Of a DNA stretch of 64,000 bases, positions 27,271 to 36,917 are shown one piece after another. The DNA is from Spirochaetota bacterium (lineage in GTDB: Bacteria; Spirochaetota; Spirochaetia; Sphaerochaetales; Sphaerochaetaceae), in NCBI GenBank assembly GCA_023401595.1, contig JAEXDQ010000007.1:62001-126000 (forward strand). Reading direction: 5' to 3'. The first letter of the stretch is position 1. Each line of letters opens with the position of its first letter. A program made the position numbers and the translations under genes. A model generated the notes under the pieces. It saw nothing but the letters and a program-made list of their open reading frames with translations, searched no databases and was not told where the DNA came from.

Positions 27271-28254
27271 TTACTCAAATTCATACAAATCATGTCCAGG
27301 GGCAAGCAACTGATAGAGCCGCTGGAGATCGTCCTGTGAATGGTAGGATATCTCAATACGGCCATGGTCGATGTTCCCCTTGATCTCAACCCGGGTACCG
27401 CAAGCTTCAAGGAATTTTTCTTCCAAAGCGAGCATATCGGCTGACTTCATCGGAACGACATCATCCGTATCGCCGCCTTTTTTCTTAGTCAAAGCGGCAC
27501 GTTTGCCCTTGTTCAAATCAGCGGCCAACTGCTCCGCCGCGCGAACCGATAAATCCTGCTCCATCATACGACGATACAGAATTTCCTGATCCGCCGGATT
27601 CACTACGGAAAGAATCGCCCTGGCATGACCCGCAGTGAATTTCCCCCGAAGCAACGCATCCTGCATGCTTTCGGGGAGCTGCAACAATCTGATGCTATTG
27701 CTGATGGTTGATCGGTTCTTGCCGACACGCACAGCGAGTTCATCTTGCTTAATTCCTGCTTCTTGAAGGAGATATGAATATGCCTTCGCTTCTTCAATCG
27801 GATTGAGGTTCTCCCTCTGAATGTTTTCAATCAAGGAAACCTCAAGCCGTTGGAGATCCGTAAAATCCTTGACAATAGCAGGAATCTTTTCTAATCCGGC
27901 GATTTTAGAGGCACGGTACCGCCGTTCACCAGCGATAATGCTATATTCACCTTCTGCGATCTTCTCAACGAGAATCGGTTGAAGCACACCTTGGGTCTTG
28001 ATAGATTCCGCCAATTCCTTTAGGGCGTCTTCATCAAATGTTTTACGAGGCTGTCGGGGATTTGGCCGTACATGAGATAATTCGAGTTCCTGTACAATGA
28101 CACCCTCCGACGTCTTACCTGTATCATCCTTGGATGTTACACCAAGGGCGCTTTCAAAAACGGCGTCAAAGGAATAATCGTCCATCAAAGAACTGATGCC
28201 CTTGCCCAACCCATGATGTTTCTTAGTAAGATTATTTTCTGACACGGCTGACAA
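27271..28254 (-). CDS. parB: Chromosome partitioning protein ParB
   Basis: ParB binds parS, loads as a CTP-dependent clamp and spreads near the origin. The 327-residue protein has the ParA-activating N-terminal basic part (KHHGLGKGISSLMDD), the Box II CTP motif AGERRYRAS, the helix-turn-helix DELAVRVGKNRSTISNSIRLLQLP, and a C-terminal dimer domain. Its start overlaps the parA end by 23 bp. Its sites are visible nearby: four parS cores between 29.3 and 30.8 kb. Confidence 0.96.
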   Translation of the reverse strand: MSAVSENNLTKKHHGLGKGISSLMDDYSFDAVFESALGVTSKDDTGKTSEGVIVQELELSHVRPNPRQPRKTFDEDALKELAESIKTQGVLQPILVEKIAEGEYSIIAGERRYRASKIAGLEKIPAIVKDFTDLQRLEVSLIENIQRENLNPIEEAKAYSYLLQEAGIKQDELAVRVGKNRSTISNSIRLLQLPESMQDALLRGKFTAGHARAILSVVNPADQEILYRRMMEQDLSVRAAEQLAADLNKGKRAALTKKKGGDTDDVVPMKSADMLALEEKFLEACGTRVEIKGNIDHGRIEISYHSQDDLQRLYQLLAPGHDLYEFE

Positions 28255-28996
28255 CCTCCTCGGCGAGATTCATATAACTCTTCGTTCCAGCACTACTTGC
28301 ATCATATGCATTGATAGGCAGGCCATGTGATGGAGCCTCGGAAAGGCGAACATTACGCGGAATGATAGTTTTGAACACCAGATCCGGGAAAAAGGATGTG
28401 ATATCCTCTACGACATCATTCGCCAATTTCGTTCGCTTGCTATACATCGTAAACAAAATACCGAGTATAGTAAGACGTGGATTCAGAGACTTTTTAATAT
28501 TGGCGATTGTTCTCATCAACATATTAAGGCCTTCCATAGCAAGATACTCGCACTGCATTGGAATAACGACATATTCCGCCCAACACATCGCATTCATCGT
28601 TACCAAGCCCAACGATGGAGGACAATCGACAAGGATGTACTCCCAATCATTTTCAATCGGAGTAATCGCATCTTTAAAAAAGGATTCTCGAGAATCTTCA
28701 TTTACTAATTCAATATTCAATCCCGCAAGATTGATATTGCCGGCCATCGCATAGAGATTCTTTACAGGTGTCGGCTGGCAAGCATCCTGGGGGGCACATT
28801 GGCCAACAATGACTTCATATGTCCCTGGCAGACGATTATCGGCAGATACGGCGCCTGTCATGTTACCCTGCGCATCCAAGTCAATCAGAAGGACACGTTT
28901 GCCCATCTGCGCTAGTGCAGCACCAAGATTAACTGCGGTAGTTGTTTTACCAACCCCACCTTTCTGGTTCAAAAAGATAATTTTTTCAGCGCTCAT
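28232..28996 (-). CDS. parA: Chromosome partitioning ATPase ParA (Soj)
   Basis: A 254-residue deviant Walker A ATPase: KGGVGKTTTAVNLGAAL at residues ~11-27 contains the signature lysine, YILVDCPPSLG is Walker B, and the C-terminal part binds DNA non-specifically. With ParB it segregates origins and in Soj form it also regulates DnaA. The start at 28996 leaves an 116-bp gap to the divergent NifU-like gene. Transcription runs away from the origin. Confidence 0.96.
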   Translation of the reverse strand: MSAEKIIFLNQKGGVGKTTTAVNLGAALAQMGKRVLLIDLDAQGNMTGAVSADNRLPGTYEVIVGQCAPQDACQPTPVKNLYAMAGNINLAGLNIELVNEDSRESFFKDAITPIENDWEYILVDCPPSLGLVTMNAMCWAEYVVIPMQCEYLAMEGLNMLMRTIANIKKSLNPRLTILGILFTMYSKRTKLANDVVEDITSFFPDLVFKTIIPRNVRLSEAPSHGLPINAYDASSAGTKSYMNLAEEVVSRVRK

Positions 28997-29112
28997 ACAT
29001 TTACTATAAAGAATAAACGCTCAAATGTCATTAGAAAAAATACATAAGACCGAGAGACCTTGACCACTGACAATCTGTGATGTATCTTCAAGTTACCGAT
29101 AAGGAGAAAAAC

Positions 29113-29343
29113 ATGGAAGACAAAGTCAAAGAAGCGATTGAGGCTATTCGCCCATCCCTCCAAAACGATGGTGGAGATATTGAATTCATCAAACTCGAAG
29201 GCAATACAGTAACCGTAAGATTGGTAGGCGCATGTGCTGGATGCCCGATGTCACAAATGACACTGAAAAACGGTGTTGAGCGGTACTTGAAGCACACCGT
29301 AGATGAAAATCTAGTTGTAGAAAACGAAATGTCACAGTTGTAA
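29113..29343 (+). CDS. NifU-like C-terminal (Nfu) iron-sulfur scaffold protein
   Basis: A 76-residue stand-alone Nfu domain that carries and delivers Fe-S clusters. The motif LVGACAGCPMSQMTLKNGVE has the two cluster cysteines (CxxC), and IRPSLQNDGGDIEFIKLEG is the usual first half. ATG 29113 follows AAGGAG; the longer frame from 29077 has no ribosome binding site. It is divergent from parA and followed by the gene-free parS region. Many anaerobes rely on such short Nfu proteins. Confidence 0.93.
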   Translation: MEDKVKEAIEAIRPSLQNDGGDIEFIKLEGNTVTVRLVGACAGCPMSQMTLKNGVERYLKHTVDENLVVENEMSQL

Positions 29344-29362
29344 AAATTTCCCTTTCTTGCAA

Positions 29363-29378
29363 AGTTTCACGTGAAACA
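29363..29378. promoter_or_regulatory. parS site 1
   Basis: agtttcacgtgaaaca: the 14-base palindrome gtttcacgtgaaac is perfect, matching the widely conserved ParB site with one outer base changed. It lies 20 bp after the Nfu stop and 39 bp from parS site 2. Confidence 0.93.
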
Positions 29379-29401
29379 TTCGCTACCGCCATTCTTGGCA
29401 A

Positions 29402-29417
29402 TGTTTCACGTGAAACT
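29402..29417. promoter_or_regulatory. parS site 2
   Basis: tgtttcacgtgaaact: a perfect 14-base core with one outer base different from the 16-base consensus. Confidence 0.93.
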
Positions 29418-30421
29418 TTTTTATCGAACCAACCTTTCTTCTATTACCTCATAAATAACCAGATGACTGACCACCTGTCGAAATATGACAGACAAGCAAA
29501 AATAAATTCAAAGCAGTTTTAAGCATTGTTTATCCATATTCCAATTCCATACCACAATCGCATAAAAACAGATACCATGCGAAATCAGTAATAAAACCAA
29601 TAAGTAGTTAAGTCACCATCTACTGATATAAAACTTCTTTACATACGACAAAGCAGCACTTTCATGAGTTTTCCAGGTTATGATGAAAGGATTCCTCCAA
29701 ACAGGGAAAAACAGCGAAATTTGTATCTAAAATGCAGGTTTTTACCTTGTGTTTCTATAAATCAATACAGAATAATGTGAATTATAGGGCCAATTTTTCG
29801 AGTATCATAATATACAGCGAACACCGAAAGAAGGTCCTAAAATCATTGATTCATAACAACGATTCGCGCACTAAAAATTCGAGAATTAAACAGTTCGTCG
29901 CTCATATCCCATCTCATACGTACCAGAAATAAATGCAAAACTCACTTCAGATGGGAGTAATAAAGGGCTAATAATGACCACCAGAATAGAATCCCACCTT
30001 TTTGGTTGTTACTGAATCGGCGTAACTTACGAGAATGCAATATAAAAATATTATTATCAGTATGATACATCGAAAGTAGCACCCCCCCTCTCGTTAATAA
30101 CAAATCCAAAACTATGACACTTTGTTTTCCTTAAACATCATCAGGCTCTGAGTAACACCCTAATTATTCTCCTTTCAAGCACATCAAGACAATCGAGTTT
30201 TGAAAATTGGATTATTGCCATGGATCAGTCACAATCAAAACATCAAAACGTTATTCGGGTGAATCTTCTACTACATGATATAACCAAATAACTAACATAG
30301 TACGGTTACAGTGAACGATGTTGCATCGTATTATTTTATATATAATTATCAAAACCTCTTATCATAAATATTGATACAATGTATTAATCGCCATCACAAT
30401 CAGTACATTGGTAGTATGAAA

Positions 30422-30437
30422 TGTTTCACGTGAAACA
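30422..30437. promoter_or_regulatory. parS site 3
   Basis: tgtttcacgtgaaaca: a full 16-base match to the ParB consensus, in the gene-free region about 240 bp beyond the gyrA terminator. Confidence 0.95.
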
Positions 30438-30674
30438 TATTATTCTTCAACATATTTCATCCACAGCATAGCCAAATATCATGATGGAAATCCACATTGT
30501 AAATTATCAATACGTTTCAACTAAAAGACAGCCGGGGAGCCGAGCCGGATCATTGTCCGTGAATAATGGATATGGCAGCAAACTGATAATTGTATAATCA
30601 GAACAGCAACATTTATTGAAAATTGTTTACGCCAATCAAGCATAAAACGTTGTCAAAACTGTGTTCAATAGGTC

Positions 30675-30705
30675 AAAAAAAACTGGCCGACATGTTGCCG
30701 GCCAG
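30675..30705 (-). terminator. Rho-independent terminator of gyrA
   Basis: On the minus strand CTGGCCG (30705-30699) pairs perfectly with CGGCCAG (30689-30683) across a 9-base loop and is followed by a run of eight T. It lies 27 bp past the gyrA stop. Confidence 0.9.
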
Positions 30706-30731
30706 CAAATAACCACTTACAATACAAATAA

Positions 30732-33281
30732 TTATTCTTCAGATTGTTCGCTCGTAGAATCTCCGTCGGCAATATCTGTCACTTCTGTTTCACGTGAAAC
30801 ATCCGCCGAAGATTCATCAGCATTTACATCGCCAACAGGCTCATCTTCGTCTTCGTCCTTCGCATATTCCGTGACAGCCATCGCTACAATGCGTTCCTTT
30901 GCACTTCGCAGCTTGACAACACATACTCCACTGGCGTTACGACCTTGGATGGAAATAGTATTGACATGGACTCTGATTGTCTGCCCATTCAAGGTGATGC
31001 AAACAAGATCATTGTCATCGTTAACTGCAAGCGCATTAACGATTTGGCTAGTTTTTTCACCTATGCGGTAAATCTTCTGCCCCTGCGTTCCGCGACCATG
31101 GCGTGAGAACTGGCTGAACTCAACCTGCTTACCTTGACCCAGCTCAGTAACCATCAAGATCCGCTTCGTCGGATCAACCTTGACAAGACCAGCCACAGTA
31201 TCATCGCCAAGCAACCGAATACCGCGCACGCCGCGCGAAGCGCGTCCCATGGCGCGAACATCAGATTCAGCAAAGCGCAATCCTTGTCCCTTACGAGTAA
31301 CAAGCATCGCCTCATCGCCTTCGCTGACGAATTCACATTGCATCAAAACATCGTCTTCATCAAGGATTATTGCCTTGACGCCACGAACCTTGGCATTTCG
31401 GAAGGCATCCAAACAAACCTTTTTAATAACGCCAAGTCTAGTTACCATAAGGAGATAGATGTCTTCAGAAAAATCCTTGAAATTAATGATCGAAGAAATT
31501 TCCTCGCCATCTTCGAGCTGTAGAAGACTCTTCATGCTACTGCCTTTCGCAGTTTTTGACCCTTCGGGAAGCTCGTGAACCTTGATCCAATAGGCCTTGC
31601 CAAGGCTTGTGACGAACATGACATATTCGTGTGTCGATGCGACAAACAGATGTTCGACAAAATCTTCGTCGCGCAACGCCGCACCGCGCACGCCCTTGCC
31701 TCCGCGGCCTTGGGAACGGTACTCATCGACCGGAACACGTTTTACAAAGCCCTTGTGGCTGATTACGACGACGACATCCTCTTCCTTGATGAAATCTTCA
31801 ATCGAGGACTCTCCGATCTCTTCTATGCGTATTTCAGTACGACGCTTGTCGCCGTATTTCGCGGCGATATCGCGGGTTTCCTGCTCGACCACTCCGAGAA
31901 TCTTCTTTTCATCGGCGAGCAGCTCCTTGTAATAGACGATCTTCTGTTCAAGGTCAGCCAGCTCGTCAAGGATTTTCTCGGTCTCAAGATGGGACAACCT
32001 GCCGAGCTTCATGTCGATAATCGCCTGGGCCTGGATCTGCGACAGCCCGAACCGCTTCATCAGGTGTTCGGCCGCAATGTCGTTATTCTCCGACTCCTTG
32101 ATCACCTTGATGACCTCGTCGATATTCTCCAGACCGATTTTCAATCCAAGGAGGATATGAGCCCGTTCCTCAGCCTTGCGCAAGTCGTACCGGGTCCTCC
32201 GCTCAACGACGACCTCCCGGTGATGGATATAATGGACAAGCATCTCCTTCAAGGAGAGAAGCTTCGGCCTACCATCGACCAAGGCGAGATTGTTGACGTT
32301 GAAATTGCTCTGCAGCGGCGTGCGCAGGAACAGCAGATTGACCACGACCCGTGCGACGGCCCCCTTCTTCAATTCCACGACGACGCGCATGCCGTCACGG
32401 TCGGATTCATCGCGTACAGCGGCTATGGCGGGTATGTCGGTCTTGCGCAGCTCGTCGATCTTCTTGACCAATTCAGCCTTGTTCACCTGATAGGGAATTT
32501 CCGTATAGACTATCTGGCTGTGGTTCGCATGCTCTTCGATTTCATAGCGGGCCCTGATAACGATCTTGCCACGCCCAGTGGCGAAGGCGTCCCTAATTCC
32601 GCGACGCCCGCAGATAACGCCATATGTCGGGAAATCAGGTCCCTTGATATAGTTCATCAGCTCATCGACGGTAATGTCGGGATTCTCAATCACGGCGCCG
32701 ATCGAATCACAAATCTCAACGAGATTGTGGGGAGCCATGTTCGTTGCCATACCGACGGCGATACCGCTGCTGCCGTTGGCGAGCAGATAGGGGAACGCAG
32801 CGGGCAAGACAAGCGGTTCCTGAAGGGAGTCGTCATAGTTCGGACCGAAATCGACCGTTTCCTTCTGGATATCGGTAAGCATCTCCTCACCGATACGGCT
32901 CATCTTGGCTTCGGTGTAACGCATGGCCGCGGCGGGGTCGCCGTCCACGGAACCGAAGTTGCCCTGTGGCTTGACCACGGGGTAACGGAGGGAAAAGTCC
33001 TGGGCGAGACGCACCAGGGCATCGTAGACGGAAGCGTCGCCATGAGGATGGTACTTACCAAGCACATCGCCGACGATTCTCGCCGCCTTCTTGAACGGAG
33101 TGTTGGAACGCAACCCCATCTCGAACATGTCGAACAGAATCCGCCGGTGAACCGGCTTGAGACCGTCCCGGACGTCAGGGAGCGCACGGCTGACTATGAC
33201 GGACATGGCGTAGTTGAGATAGGATTCCTTCATCTCCTTGGACACGTCCACTCTAATGATCTTGTTTGTTGAATCTTCCAC
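30732..33281 (-). CDS. gyrA: DNA gyrase subunit A
   Basis: GyrA cuts and rejoins DNA in the gyrase A2B2 complex. The 849-residue protein has the winged-helix/tower core with the active-site tyrosine in AAMRYTEAKM, the quinolone region HPHGDASVYDAL, and a C-terminal six-bladed beta-pinwheel with a GyrA-box-like QGRGGKGVRGAAL. The last ~45 residues form an acidic tail rich in Asp, Glu and Ser. Residues 828-832 (VSRET) are the translation of a perfect parS site, so the tail doubles as a ParB-binding site. It starts 14 bp after gyrB and ends at a strong terminator. Confidence 0.97.
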   Translation of the reverse strand: MEDSTNKIIRVDVSKEMKESYLNYAMSVIVSRALPDVRDGLKPVHRRILFDMFEMGLRSNTPFKKAARIVGDVLGKYHPHGDASVYDALVRLAQDFSLRYPVVKPQGNFGSVDGDPAAAMRYTEAKMSRIGEEMLTDIQKETVDFGPNYDDSLQEPLVLPAAFPYLLANGSSGIAVGMATNMAPHNLVEICDSIGAVIENPDITVDELMNYIKGPDFPTYGVICGRRGIRDAFATGRGKIVIRARYEIEEHANHSQIVYTEIPYQVNKAELVKKIDELRKTDIPAIAAVRDESDRDGMRVVVELKKGAVARVVVNLLFLRTPLQSNFNVNNLALVDGRPKLLSLKEMLVHYIHHREVVVERRTRYDLRKAEERAHILLGLKIGLENIDEVIKVIKESENNDIAAEHLMKRFGLSQIQAQAIIDMKLGRLSHLETEKILDELADLEQKIVYYKELLADEKKILGVVEQETRDIAAKYGDKRRTEIRIEEIGESSIEDFIKEEDVVVVISHKGFVKRVPVDEYRSQGRGGKGVRGAALRDEDFVEHLFVASTHEYVMFVTSLGKAYWIKVHELPEGSKTAKGSSMKSLLQLEDGEEISSIINFKDFSEDIYLLMVTRLGVIKKVCLDAFRNAKVRGVKAIILDEDDVLMQCEFVSEGDEAMLVTRKGQGLRFAESDVRAMGRASRGVRGIRLLGDDTVAGLVKVDPTKRILMVTELGQGKQVEFSQFSRHGRGTQGQKIYRIGEKTSQIVNALAVNDDNDLVCITLNGQTIRVHVNTISIQGRNASGVCVVKLRSAKERIVAMAVTEYAKDEDEDEPVGDVNADESSADVSRETEVTDIADGDSTSEQSEE
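30786..30801. promoter_or_regulatory. parS site 4, inside gyrA
   Basis: tgtttcacgtgaaaca: a full 16-base consensus within the gyrA coding region, in the acidic C-terminal tail (residues 828-832). Confidence 0.94.
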
Positions 33282-33295
33282 GTGACTATCCTCTG

Positions 33296-35278
33296 CTATA
33301 CATCCAAGTTGGAGACATATACTGCGTTGTTTTCAATGAAATCCTTACGGGGCTCAACCTCTTCGCCCATAAGCATGGTAAAGACCTTGTCGGCCTCGAC
33401 GGCATCCTCCAGGCACACCTGGGTGATCATTCTGGTATCGGGGTTCATGGTCGTTTCCCAAAGCTGGTCAGGATTCATTTCACCAAGACCCTTGTACCGC
33501 TGGATGGGCACTTTGCTGTCATCGCTGCCGACGCCATTTTCCTCAAGGATCCTTTTGCGGGCGTCCTCGTCGTAGGCATAGTAGATTTTCTTGCCGACGG
33601 TGATCTTATAGAGGGGAGGCATGGCGAAATAGACGTACCCGGCCTCGATCAACGGCCTCATATACCGGAAGAAGAAAGTCAGCAACAATGTCCTGATATG
33701 GGAACCATCGACATCAGCATCGGCCATGATGATCACTTTGTGATATCGAACCTTCTCAACATCAAAGTGAACGCCAAGACCGGCGCCAAGGCTTGAAATG
33801 ACCGGCTGGAGCTTGTCGTTGCCCATGACCTTCTCCTCGCGGGACTTCTCGACGTTCAACATCTTTCCCCAAAGAGGCAGAATCGCCTGACACTGCCGGT
33901 CGCGCCCCTGCTTGGCGCTGCCGCCGGCGGAATCACCCTCGACGATGAATATCTCGCACTTGGCGGGATCCTTCTCGCTGCAATCGGCCAATTTGCCCGG
34001 CAGACCGCCGCCCTCGCTCGTCTTGCGGATACGCATCCTGGCGTCCCGAGCGGCGAAACGGGCCTTCGCGGCAAGAATTGATTTTTCCAGAACGGCCTCC
34101 GTGACCGCCGGGTATTCATCGAAGAAGTTGGTGAGCTTTTCATACACCATTGACGAAACGATACCCATGACCCGCGGGTTGCCGAGCTTCATCTTCGTCT
34201 GGCCCTCGAACTGCGGATCGGGAATCTTCACCGACACCACGGCGGTCAGTCCCTCACGGAGATCGTCGCCCGTCAGCTGTTCCTCGAATTTCTTCGACAG
34301 CTTGACATTTTTCTTGAGCTGTTCGTTGACCGCCCTGGTCAGGCCGGCGCGGAAACCGGACAGATGCGTACCGCCTTCCCTCGTGTTGATATTGTTCACG
34401 AAGGTATAGAGGACCTCATCGTACCGGTCGTTGTATTGTACGGCCACCTCGACCTTAACGGAATCCTTCTCTCCATCAAAGGAGATAGGTTCGTCATGGA
34501 TGACCTTCTTGTTCTCGTTCAGATGCTGGACGAAGCTCTTGATACCGCCGTCGAAATGGAAGGACTGGCTACGTTTTTCCTCGCCGCGGTCGTCAGTGAT
34601 GGAAATCGTGATACCCTTGTTCAAGAACGCGAGCTCACGAAAACGCTCTGAAAGAACCCCATAGCTGAACTCATCGGTCTCCATGATCGTCATGTCGGGC
34701 TTGAAACGGACGACAGTACCGGTCCGGTCGGTATCACCGACGATTTTCACAGCCTCTTCGGGAATTCCCTTGCGATAGACCTGCTGGTAGATATGCGGGT
34801 TGCGGTACACCGTAACCTCCATCCAGTCGGAAAGGGCGTTCACTACGGAGACGCCCACACCATGGAGACCCCCGGAAACCTTATAGGAGTTCTTATCGAA
34901 TTTACCGCCGGCATGAAGCTGGGTAAGGACGACCTCAAGGGTACTCTTGTTTTCAGTCGGATGGATATCGACGGGAATTCCCCGTCCGTTGTCCTCGACC
35001 GCGACGATCTGTCCAGGTTCTATACTGACTTCAATAGTATCGCAATATCCGGCCATGGCTTCATCAATACTGTTGTCAACGACTTCATACACCAGATGAT
35101 GCAGACCGTCGATTCCTGTAGAACCGATATACATGCCGGGGCGTACGCGGACAGCCTCCAGTCCTTTCAGGACCTGTATGTTGCTCGCGGTATAAGCCTC
35201 AGTACCTTCAGTCTGATGCTCTACATCCTGGTGTGGAGCGGGCTTCAGGGAAGCTTCGTCAAAATTGGCTTCATTCAT
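33296..35278 (-). CDS. gyrB: DNA gyrase subunit B
   Basis: GyrB supplies ATP-driven strand passage. The 660-residue protein has the GHKL ATPase domain (VYEVVDNSIDEAMAG, VEDNGRGIPVD, GGLHGVGVSVVNALS), the transducer, and the TOPRIM domain (EGDSAGGSAKQGRDR, DADVDGSHI). AAGGA stands about 8 bases before ATG 35278. The first ~30 residues before EAYTASNIQVLKGLEAVR are a variable extension. It is divergent from dnaA across the gap 35279-35489; in many bacteria gyrB instead follows recF on the dnaA strand. Confidence 0.97.
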   Translation of the reverse strand: MNEANFDEASLKPAPHQDVEHQTEGTEAYTASNIQVLKGLEAVRVRPGMYIGSTGIDGLHHLVYEVVDNSIDEAMAGYCDTIEVSIEPGQIVAVEDNGRGIPVDIHPTENKSTLEVVLTQLHAGGKFDKNSYKVSGGLHGVGVSVVNALSDWMEVTVYRNPHIYQQVYRKGIPEEAVKIVGDTDRTGTVVRFKPDMTIMETDEFSYGVLSERFRELAFLNKGITISITDDRGEEKRSQSFHFDGGIKSFVQHLNENKKVIHDEPISFDGEKDSVKVEVAVQYNDRYDEVLYTFVNNINTREGGTHLSGFRAGLTRAVNEQLKKNVKLSKKFEEQLTGDDLREGLTAVVSVKIPDPQFEGQTKMKLGNPRVMGIVSSMVYEKLTNFFDEYPAVTEAVLEKSILAAKARFAARDARMRIRKTSEGGGLPGKLADCSEKDPAKCEIFIVEGDSAGGSAKQGRDRQCQAILPLWGKMLNVEKSREEKVMGNDKLQPVISSLGAGLGVHFDVEKVRYHKVIIMADADVDGSHIRTLLLTFFFRYMRPLIEAGYVYFAMPPLYKITVGKKIYYAYDEDARKRILEENGVGSDDSKVPIQRYKGLGEMNPDQLWETTMNPDTRMITQVCLEDAVEADKVFTMLMGEEVEPRKDFIENNAVYVSNLDV

Positions 35279-35489
35279 GCTTTATATCCTTATGTACAAA
35301 TAAAAAGTTGGCTAAACCACATCTTTATCAGAATATCATTTTTTTACCCTTATGACAACCCTGCGACCCAAAAAAACCAGATTATTAACTACATATAACA
35401 CATATAGTTATAATAGTTTTCCACAAGTAGTTGGATCATAAGGCTGACAACTCTTGCAAGGAGACGTTCGACAAGGTAATATAGGGGAT
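35279..35489. promoter_or_regulatory. gyrB-dnaA divergent promoter region
   Basis: An AT-rich 211-bp gap where gene polarity flips. One DnaA-box-like word (TTTTCCACA, 35417-35425) is present, which could serve dnaA autoregulation. AT stretches such as acatataacacatatagttataat lie next to it, but no clean sigma-70 pair is assigned. Confidence 0.5.
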
Positions 35490-36917
35490 ATGCCACAGAA
35501 CAATCTGAACTACTTGCTGTTCTGGCAGGAAACCGATTCACGTATGAAGGAAACCCTGCCCGAACAAGACTACATCGCATGGTTCGCTCGAATCAACTAC
35601 GATTCATCCCAGGATCGTAGACTCATTCTTTCCGTGCCGTCACAATTCATCCTTGACAAAGTCGCCACACAGTTCAAGAGCCCCATAGAGAACATGATGA
35701 GCGAACTGACCGGCGAGGATATCGTTGTTGAATTCACCGTGAAAAGGATGAATCAGGATCAACAGGAAAACCTTGAGAAAATAGCTGAAAAAGCCGATAG
35801 CAACGCCGCGGAAACCGGTGAAAAGAAACAAAATGCTGCATCTACTCAGATACAAACAGTGTCCCCTTCCGCACGTCAGGCGAGCAATTTGAATCCGGTA
35901 TATCGGTTTGAGACCTTCGTTACCGGCGACAACAGCTCCTTTGCCTACAACGCGAGTCTCGCTATTTCCAAGAACCCGGGATCAAGCTACAACCCCTGTC
36001 TGATCTATGGAGGAGTAGGATTGGGCAAGACACATCTGCTCCAGTCGATCGGCAACTACATCCTTGAACATACCCCGATGCTCAAGGTGGTCTATGTAAC
36101 GGCCGAAATGTTCACCAATGAATTCATCCAGGCCATCAGCGAAAAGAAAACCAATTCCTTCAAGAACAAGTACCGTAAAGTCGATGTACTGCTTATCGAC
36201 GACATACACTTCCTGCAGGGAAAGGATTCTACGCAGGAGGAGCTGTTCCATACGTTCAACAATCTCTACGACACGAACAAGCAGCTCGTGTTCACCTGCG
36301 ACCGGCCCATCAGCGAATTGAAGGATCTTACCGCCAGACTGCGGAGCCGATTCGAAAGAGGCTTGAACGTAGACCTTCAACCGCCCAACTACGAAACACG
36401 AATGGCGATCCTCCGATTGAAATGCGAGGAAAAGAACAGCTACATGTCCGACGACGTCATCGATTATATCAGCCGGAACGTCAACACGAATGTTCGTGAT
36501 TTGGAAGCTTCCCTTACTAAATTGATAGCCTATAGCGACCTTCTCGGGCAAGAAATAACGCTGGATATAGCCAAGGAGCAACTGAAAACCTCATATCCGA
36601 TCATCAACAACAATCAATCCCTGTCCATAGACACCATCATCAAGGTCGTGGCCGAATACTTCAACATATCCCCATACGACATCAGAGGGAAGAAGAGGAC
36701 GAAATCCCTTGTGCAGCCCCGGCAGATGGCGATGTATATCGCGAGAAGCATCACGGACTACTCCACGACGGAAATAGGCTGTGAGTTCGGAGGCAGGGAC
36801 CATACTACCGTCATGCATGCGATACAACGCATAGAAGGACTGGTAAAGAGCGACAGCGGGATGAACACCACCATCCAGAAGCTCGAACGGGAGATACAGA
36901 ACTACAAAAAGAATTAG
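35490..36917 (+). CDS. dnaA: Chromosomal replication initiator protein DnaA
   Basis: DnaA binds DnaA boxes, melts the origin and loads the helicase. The 475-residue protein has the N-terminal domain I (residues ~1-85), a variable linker (~90-140, rich in Gln, Asn and Ser), the AAA+ core with Walker A GGVGLGKTHLL and Walker B VLLIDDIHFL, and the DNA-binding domain IV with GGRDHTTVMHAI. ATG 35490 is preferred to TTG 35454; AGGGG is very near it, so the start is not fully certain. dnaN follows after the DnaA-box-rich gap. Confidence 0.97.
   Translation: MPQNNLNYLLFWQETDSRMKETLPEQDYIAWFARINYDSSQDRRLILSVPSQFILDKVATQFKSPIENMMSELTGEDIVVEFTVKRMNQDQQENLEKIAEKADSNAAETGEKKQNAASTQIQTVSPSARQASNLNPVYRFETFVTGDNSSFAYNASLAISKNPGSSYNPCLIYGGVGLGKTHLLQSIGNYILEHTPMLKVVYVTAEMFTNEFIQAISEKKTNSFKNKYRKVDVLLIDDIHFLQGKDSTQEELFHTFNNLYDTNKQLVFTCDRPISELKDLTARLRSRFERGLNVDLQPPNYETRMAILRLKCEEKNSYMSDDVIDYISRNVNTNVRDLEASLTKLIAYSDLLGQEITLDIAKEQLKTSYPIINNNQSLSIDTIIKVVAEYFNISPYDIRGKKRTKSLVQPRQMAMYIARSITDYSTTEIGCEFGGRDHTTVMHAIQRIEGLVKSDSGMNTTIQKLEREIQNYKKN

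Larger units (their letters stand above)
29344..30674. other. Gene-free AT-rich region with parS sites
   Basis: About 1.3 kb between the Nfu gene and the gyrA terminator holds no convincing gene. Three parS cores lie in it (29363, 29402, 30422), two at one end and one near the other. The rest is AT-rich, with many stops in all frames. Weak DnaA-box-like words occur (ttatccata near 29530, tcatccaca near 30458). In many bacteria mnmG/rsmG stand close to parAB; they are absent here. Confidence 0.7.

Noticed and set aside
29732..29932. 66-codon open frame in the parS region
   Set aside because: AT-rich, no ribosome binding site, no recognisable pattern; expected by chance in 1.3 kb.
31575..33272. 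565-codon open frame opposite gyrA
   Set aside because: It is the antisense shadow of a highly conserved gene; the gyrA frame has all motifs.
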